A DNA stretch of 64,000 bases from Allobosea vaviloviae (GTDB taxonomy: Bacteria; Pseudomonadota; Alphaproteobacteria; Rhizobiales; Beijerinckiaceae): positions 62,001 to 126,000 of the forward strand of contig NZ_LGSZ01000025.1 in assembly GCF_001298265.1 (NCBI RefSeq), given 5' to 3'. Shown here piece by piece: positions 30,074 through 38,588 of the stretch. The notes under the pieces were generated by a model, which was not told the DNA's origin, made no database searches, and saw only the letters and a list, made by a program, of their open reading frames with translations. The first letter of the stretch is position 1. Every line of letters begins with the position of its first letter. The translations under genes were made by a program, and so were the position numbers.

Positions 30074-32341
30074 CTAGACCGGAACCTTGAACTCGGTGGC
30101 GAAGGCGGCGAGCTGCGGGCGCAGGTTGGTCGAACCCTCACCCGCCGCCAGCATCCAGTCGAGCCGCTCGGCGAGCTTGCCGGCATCGAGCGCGCGCAGC
30201 ATGGCCTTGACCGGACCGATCGAGGCCGCCGACATCGAGAAGGCGCGGTACCCCAGCCCGATCAGCACCATCGTCTCCAGCGGCTTGCCGCCCATCTCGC
30301 CGCAGACGGTGATCGGGCATTTCGCCTCCGCCGCGGCCTCGACGATGCTGCGCAGCGCCCGCAGCGCGCCGACGCCCAGCGGATCGAAGCGGTCGGCGAC
30401 GCGCTTGTTCTCGCGATCGGCGGCGAAGAGGAACTGCATCAGGTCATTGGTGCCGATCGAGAGAAAATCGGCCTCGCGCACGATCTCCGGCAGCTCGAAC
30501 AGCAGCGAGGGCACCTCGACCATCACGCCGAGCTGGAGGCTCAGCGGGGGGACATGGCCCTGCTTCTCCAGCATCGCCTGCTCGCGCCGGACGATGGTGC
30601 GTGCGCGCTGGAACTCGTCCACGGTCGCGATCATCGGCAGCATGATCTTCATGTCGCGGCCCGAGCCGGCGCGCAGCAGGGCCCGGACCTGCGCCCGCAG
30701 CAGGCGCGGCCTGTCCAGCCCGATGCGGATGGCGCGCCAGCCGAGCGCCGGGTTCTCCTCCTCGATGCGCTCCATATAGGGCAGCACCTTGTCGCCGCCG
30801 ATGTCGAGCGTGCGGAAGGTCACCGGCCGCCCTTGCGCCTGCTCCAAAACGGCGGCGTAGAGCGCCTGCTGTTCGGCGGTCGTCGGCATGTGCTCGGCCA
30901 CCATGAACTGCAGCTCGGTCCGGAACAGGCCGATGCCGGCCGCTGCCGTGGCGTCGAGATTGGGCAGATCGACCAGGAGACCCGCATTGATCTGGAGCAC
31001 GATCGGCACGCCGTCCTTGGTGACCGCGGGCTGGCTCTTGAGCTTGCGGTACTGCTCCTGCTTGCGGGCACGCAGGCGCGCCTTGTCCTTGTAGGCGTTC
31101 TCGACGTCCGGCTGGGGGCGGATCTGGACCTCGCCGGCCTGCCCGTCGACGATGACGGCATCGCCCGACTGGATCAGCGCGGTGGCATTGACGATCTCGC
31201 CGACGGCGGGGATGCCGAGCGCGCGCGCCACGATGGCGATGTGGCTGGTCGGGCCGCCCTCCTCCAGCACGAGGCCGCGCAGATGAGCACGGTCGTAGTC
31301 CAGCAGCGCGGCCGGCCCCATGGAGCGGGCGATCAGGATGGCGTTCTCGGGCAACTCCTCGCGGGCGACGCCATTGGCCTTGCCGACCAGCGTTCGCAGC
31401 AGCCGGTTGGCGAGGTCGTCGAGATCATGCAGGCGTTCGCGCAGATAGGGGTCCGTCTGGCGCAGCATCTTGGCGCGGGTGTCGGACTGGACGCGCTCGA
31501 CCGCGGCCTCGGCGGTCAGGCCGGTCAGCACGACCTCGCGCATGCGCCGCAGCCAGCCCTGATCATGGGCGAACATGCGGAAGGTCTCGAGCACGTCGCG
31601 ATGCTCGCCGATATGGGCGACGTCGCCGCGCTCGATCAACTCGTCGATCGAGGCGCGCATCTGGGCGATCGCGGCCTCGAGCCTCTGGACTTCGGCTGCT
31701 GGATTCTCGGCGATCAGGTTGGTGATCGCCACGCGCGGCTCGTGCAGCACGGCATGGCCGAGGCCGACACCGTCGGCCAGCGAGACGCCGATGCCATGGA
31801 TCGGACGGTCGAGCCCGATCGAGGCTCCCGGCGCCGCCAGCGACTTCAACCCGCCGGCCGCGATCATCTCCGCCATGATCATGGCGGTGGTCTGCAGCGT
31901 CTCGATCTCCTCCTCGCTGTAGAGGCGCGAGGCACGGTTCTGGATGACGAGCACGCCCATGACCGCGCCGCCTCGCAGGATCGGCACGCCGAGGAAGGAG
32001 CGGTAGATTTCCTCGCCCGTCTCGGGCCGGTAGGAGAAGGCCGGATGGTTCTGCGCATCCGAGAGCGCGAGCGGCTCGGCCTCGCGCGCGATCAGACCCA
32101 CGAGGCCTTCGCCTGCCCGCATCGTGGTGAGATGGACCGCCTCGCGGTTGAGGCCTTCGGTGGCATAGAGTTCGAGCGAGCCGTCCTCGCGCAGGACGTA
32201 GACGGAGCAAACCTCGGCGACGAGATTGCCCGCGATCAGGACGACGAGCCGGTCCAGCCGCTCCTGCGGACTGATCGACGCCGCCATCACCTCGCGGAGG
32301 CGGCGCAGCAGAACGCCCGATCCTCCGTGAGCGCCTCGCAT
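30074..32341 (-). CDS. ptsP: Phosphoenolpyruvate-protein phosphotransferase of the nitrogen PTS (EI-Ntr)
   Basis: This is the first enzyme of the regulatory PTS-Ntr chain (755 aa): it autophosphorylates with PEP and passes phosphate to NPr. A GAF domain covers about 20-165 and is expected to sense glutamine or 2-oxoglutarate. The phosphorylated histidine is His367 in GGPTSHIAIVARALG. The PEP-binding TIM barrel contains GIGLFRTELQFM and SIGTNDLMQF. MRGAHGGSGVLLRRLREVM is the usual N-terminus, with GGAGGA upstream; an ATG at 32407 is an in-frame alternative. The lysC gene often found upstream in rhizobia is absent here. Confidence 0.95.
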   Translation of the reverse strand: MRGAHGGSGVLLRRLREVMAASISPQERLDRLVVLIAGNLVAEVCSVYVLREDGSLELYATEGLNREAVHLTTMRAGEGLVGLIAREAEPLALSDAQNHPAFSYRPETGEEIYRSFLGVPILRGGAVMGVLVIQNRASRLYSEEEIETLQTTAMIMAEMIAAGGLKSLAAPGASIGLDRPIHGIGVSLADGVGLGHAVLHEPRVAITNLIAENPAAEVQRLEAAIAQMRASIDELIERGDVAHIGEHRDVLETFRMFAHDQGWLRRMREVVLTGLTAEAAVERVQSDTRAKMLRQTDPYLRERLHDLDDLANRLLRTLVGKANGVAREELPENAILIARSMGPAALLDYDRAHLRGLVLEEGGPTSHIAIVARALGIPAVGEIVNATALIQSGDAVIVDGQAGEVQIRPQPDVENAYKDKARLRARKQEQYRKLKSQPAVTKDGVPIVLQINAGLLVDLPNLDATAAAGIGLFRTELQFMVAEHMPTTAEQQALYAAVLEQAQGRPVTFRTLDIGGDKVLPYMERIEEENPALGWRAIRIGLDRPRLLRAQVRALLRAGSGRDMKIMLPMIATVDEFQRARTIVRREQAMLEKQGHVPPLSLQLGVMVEVPSLLFELPEIVREADFLSIGTNDLMQFLFAADRENKRVADRFDPLGVGALRALRSIVEAAAEAKCPITVCGEMGGKPLETMVLIGLGYRAFSMSAASIGPVKAMLRALDAGKLAERLDWMLAAGEGSTNLRPQLAAFATEFKVPV

Positions 32342-32582
32342 CGATCTGACGTCCTCCGCCTGCCGCCCCCGGCCGTCGCGACCGGCAGCCATCGCAGACC
32401 CTGACACCTGTCGCGGCCGAGTCGCAAGCGGTGCCGCCCTGTCGCCGCCTTCTAGCGAGGCAAACCCGGGTTCGGCAAGCCCGGCTGCGCAAAGGGGAGG
32501 GATGTCGCGCGATCGACCGGGTCAGGCGGATAATCTTCTCCGGGACCGAGACCGTCGAGACCGGCGCCATGTAGGCCGGACA

Positions 32583-34151
32583 TCAGGATGGCGCCACGGT
32601 GCTCGCTAGCGCGGTCTTGGTCGCCACGCGGCGGGCCGGCGTCTTGCCGGCGGATCCAGCCTTGGCAGAGTTTGCTTTGGACGATTTGGCTTTGGCCGGT
32701 TTGGCCTGAGCGGACTTGCGCTTGCGCGCAACCGCAGCCGGCTCGGGTTTCGCGGGCGGCGCGATCTCGGCCGGCATCGCGTCTCGGCCTGATAGCGCAT
32801 CGAGGTAGCGCTGCGTCCACCAGCCGATATCGGTCTGGTCGATCGTGGCGTAGAGGCGCTCGAAGCGGCGGATGCGCTCGGATTTCGGCATGGCGAGCGC
32901 GGTCCGGATCGCCTCCGCGACCTCGTGGGTGTCGTAGGGGTTGACGATCAGCGCCTCGCCCATCTGCTGAGCCGCGCCGGCGAAACGCGACAGCACCAGC
33001 ACGCCGGGATCGGCTGGATCCTGCGCCGCGATATATTCCTTGGCGACGAGGTTCATGCCATCGCGCATCGGCGTCACCAGCCCGACCTGGGCGCGCCTGT
33101 AGAAGCCCGCCAGGGCATTACGGGAATAGGTCTTCTTGACGACGCGGATCGGCGTCCAGTCGAATTCGCCGAGCGCCGCGTTCAGCCGCCCGGCAACCTC
33201 ATCGGACTGCCGGTCGAGTTCGGCATATTCGGGCACGTCGGAGCGCGAGGGCGGCGCGATCTGGAGCATGCCGACGCGGCCGCGCTGCTCGGGATGGCTG
33301 CGCAGGAATTGCCCGAAGGCCTCCAGGCGCTGGACGATGCCCTTGGAGTAGTCGAGCCGATCGACGCCCACCACCAGCTTGCGCTCGCCGAGCGATTGCC
33401 GCGTCGTCTTCAGCGGGGTCGTGGCCGAGCGCACGGATGCGGCCGCGAGCTTGCGGAAGGCCTCGACGTCGATGCCAATCGGGAAGGCCTGCACCACCGT
33501 CTCGCGGCGGCCCACCCGGACATGCCGCCCGTCGCTCTTGGCTCCGCACATCGAGACGAGGCCGCCGATCAGATTGCCGACGTCGATTGCCGTCTGCATG
33601 CCGACGAGATCATAGGAGGCGAGCGTGTTGACGAGAGTGGCGGCGAAGGGCAGCGCGCCGAAGACCTCGGCCGGTGGCCAGGGGATGTGATGGAAATAGC
33701 CGATGCGGTTGGTGACGCCGCGGCGGCGCAGTTCGGCCGCCAGCGGGATCAGGTGGTAGTCGTGGATCCAGATGATGTCGTCGGGCTGCAGCAGCGCCAT
33801 CAGTGCCTTGGCGAAACGCCGGTTCACGGCGAGGTAGCCTGCGTAGTCGGCCCGTGAAAACTCGGTCAGGCCGAGCCGGTAATGCATGATCGGCCACAGC
33901 GCGCGGTTGGAGAAGCCGAGATAATAGGTCTGTCGCTCGGCCTCCGTCAGGTCGGTGACGGCGTAGGTGACCTTGCCGCGCTGCACGACACGGGGCTCCC
34001 CCGCCGCCTCGCTGACCGCGCCGCTCCAGCCGAACCAGAGTCCACCCTGTTTTTCGAGCGCCTCCCGCAAGGCGACCGCCAGACCGCCCGCCGCGGCCTT
34101 TTCATGGCGGTCGGGAATGGTGACGCGGTTTGAGACGATCACGAGACGCAT
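32583..34151 (-). CDS. otsA: Alpha,alpha-trehalose-phosphate synthase (UDP-forming)
   Basis: This GT20 glycosyltransferase (522 aa) makes trehalose 6-phosphate from UDP-glucose and glucose 6-phosphate. MRLVIVSNRV opens the enzyme, IWIHDYHLIPLAAELR and GYFHHIPWP line the acceptor site, and VDRLDYSKGI and RDGMNLVAKEY are donor-site signatures. After the catalytic domain ends at about residue 455 there is a tail of about 60 residues, almost only Ala, Lys, Pro and Ser, resembling histone H1-like tails. AAGGAG precedes the ATG. It is divergent from otsB, which removes the phosphate. Confidence 0.95.
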   Translation of the reverse strand: MRLVIVSNRVTIPDRHEKAAAGGLAVALREALEKQGGLWFGWSGAVSEAAGEPRVVQRGKVTYAVTDLTEAERQTYYLGFSNRALWPIMHYRLGLTEFSRADYAGYLAVNRRFAKALMALLQPDDIIWIHDYHLIPLAAELRRRGVTNRIGYFHHIPWPPAEVFGALPFAATLVNTLASYDLVGMQTAIDVGNLIGGLVSMCGAKSDGRHVRVGRRETVVQAFPIGIDVEAFRKLAAASVRSATTPLKTTRQSLGERKLVVGVDRLDYSKGIVQRLEAFGQFLRSHPEQRGRVGMLQIAPPSRSDVPEYAELDRQSDEVAGRLNAALGEFDWTPIRVVKKTYSRNALAGFYRRAQVGLVTPMRDGMNLVAKEYIAAQDPADPGVLVLSRFAGAAQQMGEALIVNPYDTHEVAEAIRTALAMPKSERIRRFERLYATIDQTDIGWWTQRYLDALSGRDAMPAEIAPPAKPEPAAVARKRKSAQAKPAKAKSSKANSAKAGSAGKTPARRVATKTALASTVAPS

Positions 34152-34235
34152 GGCGGGACTGTTCTCCTTGTCATCCTGGTGGCGTAATCGGGCAGGCGGA
34201 CGATCTTTGGCGGCCCGATTTTCGCCACCTCGGCA

Positions 34236-34268
34236 GGAACAGAACGCTGCTGCGAACGTAATGTTTCC
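34236..34268. promoter_or_regulatory. Possible EcfG-type general stress promoters between otsA and otsB
   Basis: On the minus strand GGAAA-N17-CGTT (34268 to 34243) lies about 90 bases before otsA. On the plus strand GGAAC-N16-CGTA (34236-34260) faces otsB. The known alphaproteobacterial EcfG consensus is GGAAC-N16/17-cGTT, so each has one mismatch. Trehalose genes are common EcfG targets. The match is suggestive only. The rest of the 311-bp gap shows no gene. Confidence 0.35.
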
Positions 34269-34462
34269 AAGAGCGCGCGCCGATCTCCGGCGACGCCATG
34301 TCGGCCTTGCGGTCAAACCAAGGCGACGGCGGCGGATCGAAGGCGAACGATGGCGTGGTCGAGAACAGGACCGATGCCCATGCCGGAAGCAGAGCAGACG
34401 AAAAGGATCGGCATCGGTCCGGCGCCCCTTTTCCGCCGGTTTCGGTGTCCAGACAGGCTAAA

Positions 34463-35278
34463 ATGATGAGATCGATCGAACCCCAGGCCGTCAGCGACAT
34501 CCGCGACGTGCCGACCTCCGCGCAGAAGATCGCCACCGCGCAGGAGATCGCGCTTTTTCTCGATTTCGACGGGACGCTGGTGGAGATCGCGCCCTCGCCC
34601 GACGAAGTCAGGCTCGACCGGCGCGTGCCGCCCGCCCTGGATGTCCTGCGCACGAGCCTCGGTGGGGCGCTCGCCCTGGTATCCGGTCGGCCGGTCTCCT
34701 TCCTCGATGCCGCGCTTGAGCCTTATCGCTTCGACACGGCGGCCCTGCATGGCGCCCAGATCAGACTGAACGGCGAAATCCGTTCGCAATCGGCCGTGCC
34801 CGAGGAGATGCGCGGTGCGCTGCGCGATCTGGTGAGGTTCGCCAACAGCCAGGTCGGGATCATCGTCGAGGACAAGCGCATCTCCGTTGCGTTGCACTGG
34901 CGGCTCGCGCCACAGCTCAAGGGCGAGGCGCTCGAGCTAATGCGCGCTGTCGCCATCCGCATGGGGCCGGGCATCCGGCTCCAGGAAGGCAAATCCGTCG
35001 CCGAACTGGTTCCCGCCGAAGCCAGCAAGGGCTCTGCCATCGCCCAGTTGATGCAGATCGCGCCCTATGCCGGGCGCCTTCCCGTCTTCATCGGCGACGA
35101 CATCACCGACGAGCACGGCTTCGAGGCGGTCAACGCGCTTGGTGGGCTGACGATCCGCATCGGAGACGGCGAGACGCAGGCAAAGCTCCGGATTGCCTCG
35201 CCGACCTCGCTGCGTGCCATTCTGCTTGATGCCGCCGAACGTGGCAGCCTGACCGCCTCCAGCTTTTCACAAGAGTGA
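34463..35278 (+). CDS. otsB: Trehalose-6-phosphate phosphatase
   Basis: This HAD-superfamily phosphatase (271 aa) releases trehalose from trehalose 6-phosphate. LFLDFDGTLV (31-40) carries the nucleophilic Asp34 and the acid/base Asp36. SGRPVSFL is motif II, and FIGDDITDEHGFEAVN the Mg-binding motif IV. Two adjacent ATGs at 34463 and 34466 are both possible. Its stop codon overlaps the start of the GH15 gene, which ties the two together. Confidence 0.94.
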   Translation: MMRSIEPQAVSDIRDVPTSAQKIATAQEIALFLDFDGTLVEIAPSPDEVRLDRRVPPALDVLRTSLGGALALVSGRPVSFLDAALEPYRFDTAALHGAQIRLNGEIRSQSAVPEEMRGALRDLVRFANSQVGIIVEDKRISVALHWRLAPQLKGEALELMRAVAIRMGPGIRLQEGKSVAELVPAEASKGSAIAQLMQIAPYAGRLPVFIGDDITDEHGFEAVNALGGLTIRIGDGETQAKLRIASPTSLRAILLDAAERGSLTASSFSQE

Positions 35279-37122
35279 CGATGACAGTTTCGACGACGGA
35301 TGCGGGGCCGATTTCGGCCTCGCTCGACCTCGGCGTGATCGGCAATTGCTCGATCGCGGCACTCATCGACCGGCGCGCGCGCATTGTCTGGGGCTGCTTT
35401 CCGCGCTTCGATCGCGACCCGGTCTTCTGCGCGCTGATTGACAACCAGATCGCGGACGGCGACGCGATGCCGCGCAAGGGCGTCTTCACCATCGAGCTCG
35501 TCGGCATGACGCTGTGCGAGCAGACCTATCTCGACAACACGGCGATCCTCTCCTCGGTTCTGTCAGACGACCAGGGAAATGCCATCGAAATCCTCGATTT
35601 CGCGCCCCGTTTCGTCCGCTACGAGCGCTTCTTCCGCCCGCCCCAGCTGGTGCGCCGGGTCCGGCGCATCTCGGGCCGGCCGCGCATCCGGGTCGTCATC
35701 AAGCCGTGCCTGGGTCTCGGCCAGGAACCCGACGAGATCACGCGCGGCTCAAACCATGTCCGCTTCGTCGGTGCCGTCCAGACCATCCGGCTGACGACGG
35801 ACGCGCCGATCTCCTATGTCGTCGATGGCGTGCCCTTCGCGGTAGACCGGCCGTTCTCGTTCTTCATCGGCTCCGACGAGGCGTTGCGCGCCGAGATCGA
35901 GGAGACCTCGCGCGAGTTCCTCGACAAGACCACGGATTACTGGCGCGGCTGGGTCCGCTCGCTCTCGCTGCCCTTCGAGTATCAGCGCGAGGTCATTCGC
36001 GCCGCGATCACGCTGAAGCTGTGCGCCTTCGAGGAAACCGGCGCGATCGTCGCCGCGCTGACCACATCGATCCCCGAGGCGCCGGGCACGCAACGCAACT
36101 GGGACTACCGTTTCTGCTGGCTGCGCGACGCCTATTTCGTCGTCCACGCCCTGAACCGGCTGGGGACGACGCGGACGATGGAGGACTATCTCGGTTTCAT
36201 CAGCAACATCGTCGACAGCTTCACGGAAAGCGGCGCCGAGCATCTGCCGCCGCTCTATCCGATCACGCGCGGCGGCACGCTCGACGAGTTCGAGGCGCCC
36301 CATCTGTCAGGCTATCGCGGCCATCAGCCGGTGCGCTTCGGCAATGGCGCAGCGACGCAGATCCAGAACGACGGCTATGGCGCGGTCGTGCTGGCGGCGA
36401 CGCATTCCTTCTTCGACCAGCGCCTGATCCAGCCGGGCAAGGAAGCCCTGTTCGGCCAGCTCGAACGCATGGGTGAACTCGCCATCACTTGTTTCGACAA
36501 GCCCGATGCCGGCCCCTGGGAGCTGCGCGAAAAGGAGGCCGTGCATTCCTTCTCGAGCGTGATGTGCTGGGCGGCCTGCGACCGGCTCGCGCGGATCGCG
36601 GGAACGCTGGGCCGCGCCGACCGCAAGGCGTACTGGAAGGGCGAGGCGAAGCGGCTCAAGGCCGTGATCCTCGATCAGATCTGGAACGAGGAGAAGGGCC
36701 ATCTCGTCTCGACCTTCGGCGGGGCCGATCTTGATGCGACCCTGCTGCTCATCGCCGAACTGGGGTTCCTCAAGGCGGACGATCCGCGCTTCGTCGCCAC
36801 CGTCGAGGCGATCGGGCGCGACCTGACACGCGGCGATCTCCTGCTGCGCTATGCGACCCAGGATGATTTCGGGTTCATGCACACCGGCTTCCTGATCTGC
36901 GCCTTCTGGTATGTCGATGCGCTGCATGCGATCGGTCGGCGCGAGGAGGCCAAGGCGCTGTTCGGCCGCATCCTGAAGCGGCGCAACAGCTTCGGCCTGC
37001 TGTCGGAGGATGCCGACCTGCAAAGCGGCGAACTCTGGGGCAATTTCCCCCAGACCTACTCCCATGTCGGGATGATCAATTCGGCGATGCGGCTCAGCCG
37101 CAACTGGGAAGAGGCGTTCTGA
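35275..37122 (+). CDS. Glycoside hydrolase family 15 protein (glucoamylase/trehalase-like)
   Basis: This cytoplasmic protein (615 aa) has no signal peptide. The N-terminal beta-domain (1-210) includes GVIGNCSIAALIDRRARIVWG. The (alpha/alpha)6 barrel carries QRNWDYRFCWLRDAYF around residue 275 and FGLLSEDADLQSGELWGNFPQTYSHVG split across the end, where the second catalytic Glu is expected. Family members hydrolyse alpha-glucosides, and some bacterial relatives are trehalases. Coupling to otsB by a GTGA overlap suggests a role in trehalose turnover or in shaping its pool. GTG at 35275 or ATG at 35281 may be the start. Confidence 0.92.
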   Translation: MTMTVSTTDAGPISASLDLGVIGNCSIAALIDRRARIVWGCFPRFDRDPVFCALIDNQIADGDAMPRKGVFTIELVGMTLCEQTYLDNTAILSSVLSDDQGNAIEILDFAPRFVRYERFFRPPQLVRRVRRISGRPRIRVVIKPCLGLGQEPDEITRGSNHVRFVGAVQTIRLTTDAPISYVVDGVPFAVDRPFSFFIGSDEALRAEIEETSREFLDKTTDYWRGWVRSLSLPFEYQREVIRAAITLKLCAFEETGAIVAALTTSIPEAPGTQRNWDYRFCWLRDAYFVVHALNRLGTTRTMEDYLGFISNIVDSFTESGAEHLPPLYPITRGGTLDEFEAPHLSGYRGHQPVRFGNGAATQIQNDGYGAVVLAATHSFFDQRLIQPGKEALFGQLERMGELAITCFDKPDAGPWELREKEAVHSFSSVMCWAACDRLARIAGTLGRADRKAYWKGEAKRLKAVILDQIWNEEKGHLVSTFGGADLDATLLLIAELGFLKADDPRFVATVEAIGRDLTRGDLLLRYATQDDFGFMHTGFLICAFWYVDALHAIGRREEAKALFGRILKRRNSFGLLSEDADLQSGELWGNFPQTYSHVGMINSAMRLSRNWEEAF

Positions 37123-37133
37123 ATAACGGGAAC

Positions 37134-37224
37134 GTCATGGTCGGGCTCGACCCGACCATCTCGTGAAGGAGGCCCTCCGGCTGGAGATGCTCTGGTCGCC
37201 GCTCCGCGTCGCCCGAGCATGACG
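37134..37224. repeat. Intergenic palindromic repeat, copy 11 (hybrid form)
   Basis: It starts GTCATGGTCGGGCTCGACC and ends GTCGCCCGAGCATGACG. The first hairpin is TGGTCGGG...CCCGACCA, and the second half contains CTCTGG...CCCGAGCATGAC, an imperfect arm. It lies between the convergent GH15 and peptidase genes. Confidence 0.78.
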
Positions 37225-37235
37225 TCTCTGGCGCC

Positions 37236-38444
37236 TCACTCCATCAGCTTGGCCGCCCGCATCACCGCCAGCGCCAGTATCTGCGCGGCAGGTACGATGC
37301 TCTCGACCTCCAGGAACTCTTCGGGCGTATGGGCCATCCCGCCGATCGGGCCGACGCTGCACAAAGTCGGCGTCCCTTGCGCGGCCGTGAAGCCGGAATC
37401 GGCGCAGCCGCCGGTGAACTCGGCGATCGTGGCGATGCCGAAGCCGGCCGAAGCGTCGCGGTAGGTCTCGAACAGCTTGCGTGATTCGGGGGTGCCTTCG
37501 AGCGGCAGGAACTCACCCTTGATCGAGAGCGCCGCGCTGGTGCCTTCCACGACCGGCGTCTCGACGATGGCGCGGATCGCGGCGACGAGTTCGCCGCGCT
37601 GGTCGGCCGTGACATAGCGCAGGTCGATCTCGCACCAGGCGCTGGGCGCGATGGTGTTGACCGTCTGGCCGCAGCCGATCAGCCCGACATTGACGGTGAT
37701 GCCCCTGGCGAGGTCGGTCAGGCCCTGGAGCTTCGGGATCTTGTGGCCGAGATCGACGATCGCCGAGGCGCCCTTTTCATAGTTGGCGCCGGAATGGGCC
37801 GGCTTACCGATGAACTCGGCACGCATGAAGACGCCGCCCTTGCGGCCGCTGGTGACCGACTGGCGCTGGTCGCGGGCGAACTCCGTGCCGCTGGGGAGCC
37901 GGCTCGGCTCGGCATTGAAGACGCAGCGCGACTCGCGCGCGGCGGCCTCGATGACGGGGCGCGAGGATGGCGAGCCGATCTCCTCGTCGCTGGTCGTCAG
38001 CATCGTCAGCGGCGCCGACAACCCGCCGCATTGCGCGAAGGCAGCCGCCACGAAAGCCTCGATGACGAGGCCGGCCTTCATGTCGGCGACGCCCGGCCCA
38101 TAGGCGCGGCCGTCCTTGATGGTGAAGGGTCGGCGGCTCGGTTCTCCCTGAGGAAAGACCGTGTCGCGATGGCCCAGCAACAGCACCGGGCGCTGGTCGT
38201 TGGCGGTGGGATTGGGCAGGCGCGCCTTGACCGCATCGCCAAAGCGCAGATCGGGGATGATCTCGACCGAGAGCCCGTTGCCCTCATGGAAACGCGCCAG
38301 CATCTGCCCGGCCCGGTCGACGCCGGCCTTGTCGTAGGAGCCGGAATCCGTGTCGACCATCTCGCGCAGCAGCGCGACCATCGCTTCCTTGTGGTCGGCG
38401 AGCCAGGCCGTGATCTTGGCTTCCTCTGGTGTCATGGCGCTCAT
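37236..38444 (-). CDS. M20 family metallopeptidase (carboxypeptidase G2/ArgE-DapE-like)
   Basis: This 402-residue zinc hydrolase has the two-domain M20 layout. LLLGHRDTVFP holds the first metal His and the catalytic Asp; GPGVADMKAG contains the bridging Asp; TTSDEEIGS gives the catalytic Glu pair; GGCADSGF and GGMAHTPEEF give the last ligands. The dimerisation domain runs from about 180 to 290. The closest type seems to be CPG2-like carboxypeptidases that cleave C-terminal glutamate or related N-acyl amino acids. There is no signal peptide, so it is probably cytoplasmic. MSAMTPEE is chosen as the start because the upstream frame is not protein-like. Confidence 0.88.
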   Translation of the reverse strand: MSAMTPEEAKITAWLADHKEAMVALLREMVDTDSGSYDKAGVDRAGQMLARFHEGNGLSVEIIPDLRFGDAVKARLPNPTANDQRPVLLLGHRDTVFPQGEPSRRPFTIKDGRAYGPGVADMKAGLVIEAFVAAAFAQCGGLSAPLTMLTTSDEEIGSPSSRPVIEAAARESRCVFNAEPSRLPSGTEFARDQRQSVTSGRKGGVFMRAEFIGKPAHSGANYEKGASAIVDLGHKIPKLQGLTDLARGITVNVGLIGCGQTVNTIAPSAWCEIDLRYVTADQRGELVAAIRAIVETPVVEGTSAALSIKGEFLPLEGTPESRKLFETYRDASAGFGIATIAEFTGGCADSGFTAAQGTPTLCSVGPIGGMAHTPEEFLEVESIVPAAQILALAVMRAAKLME

Positions 38445-38527
38445 CGTCGGCTCGCATTCGTTCCAACTGGGACAATGAAGCGAGCTTAGCCAAAGGCATG
38501 GCCGCGCGGTAGCCGCCGCAGCGCATG

Positions 38528-38557
38528 AAAAAAGGGCCGTGCCTCGCGGCACGGCCC
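38528..38557 (-). terminator. Rho-independent terminator of the catalase gene
   Basis: GGGCCGTGCC-TCGC-GGCACGGCCC is a perfect 10-bp stem with a TCGC loop. On the minus strand it is followed by six T. It lies about 30 bases beyond the catalase stop codon and shares its loop with the DUF4167 terminator. Confidence 0.93.
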
Positions 38558-38588
38558 TCATGTCTGGCGGTGGGGAAAAGCGCCCCGT

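Noticed and set aside
28838-32404. Very long plus-strand open frame (1188 codons) opposite prfA and ptsP
   Set aside because: It is the antisense shadow of two certain genes. Its composition (rich in Asp, Arg, His, Gly and Leu, no recognisable motif) is typical of the complement of GC-rich coding DNA.
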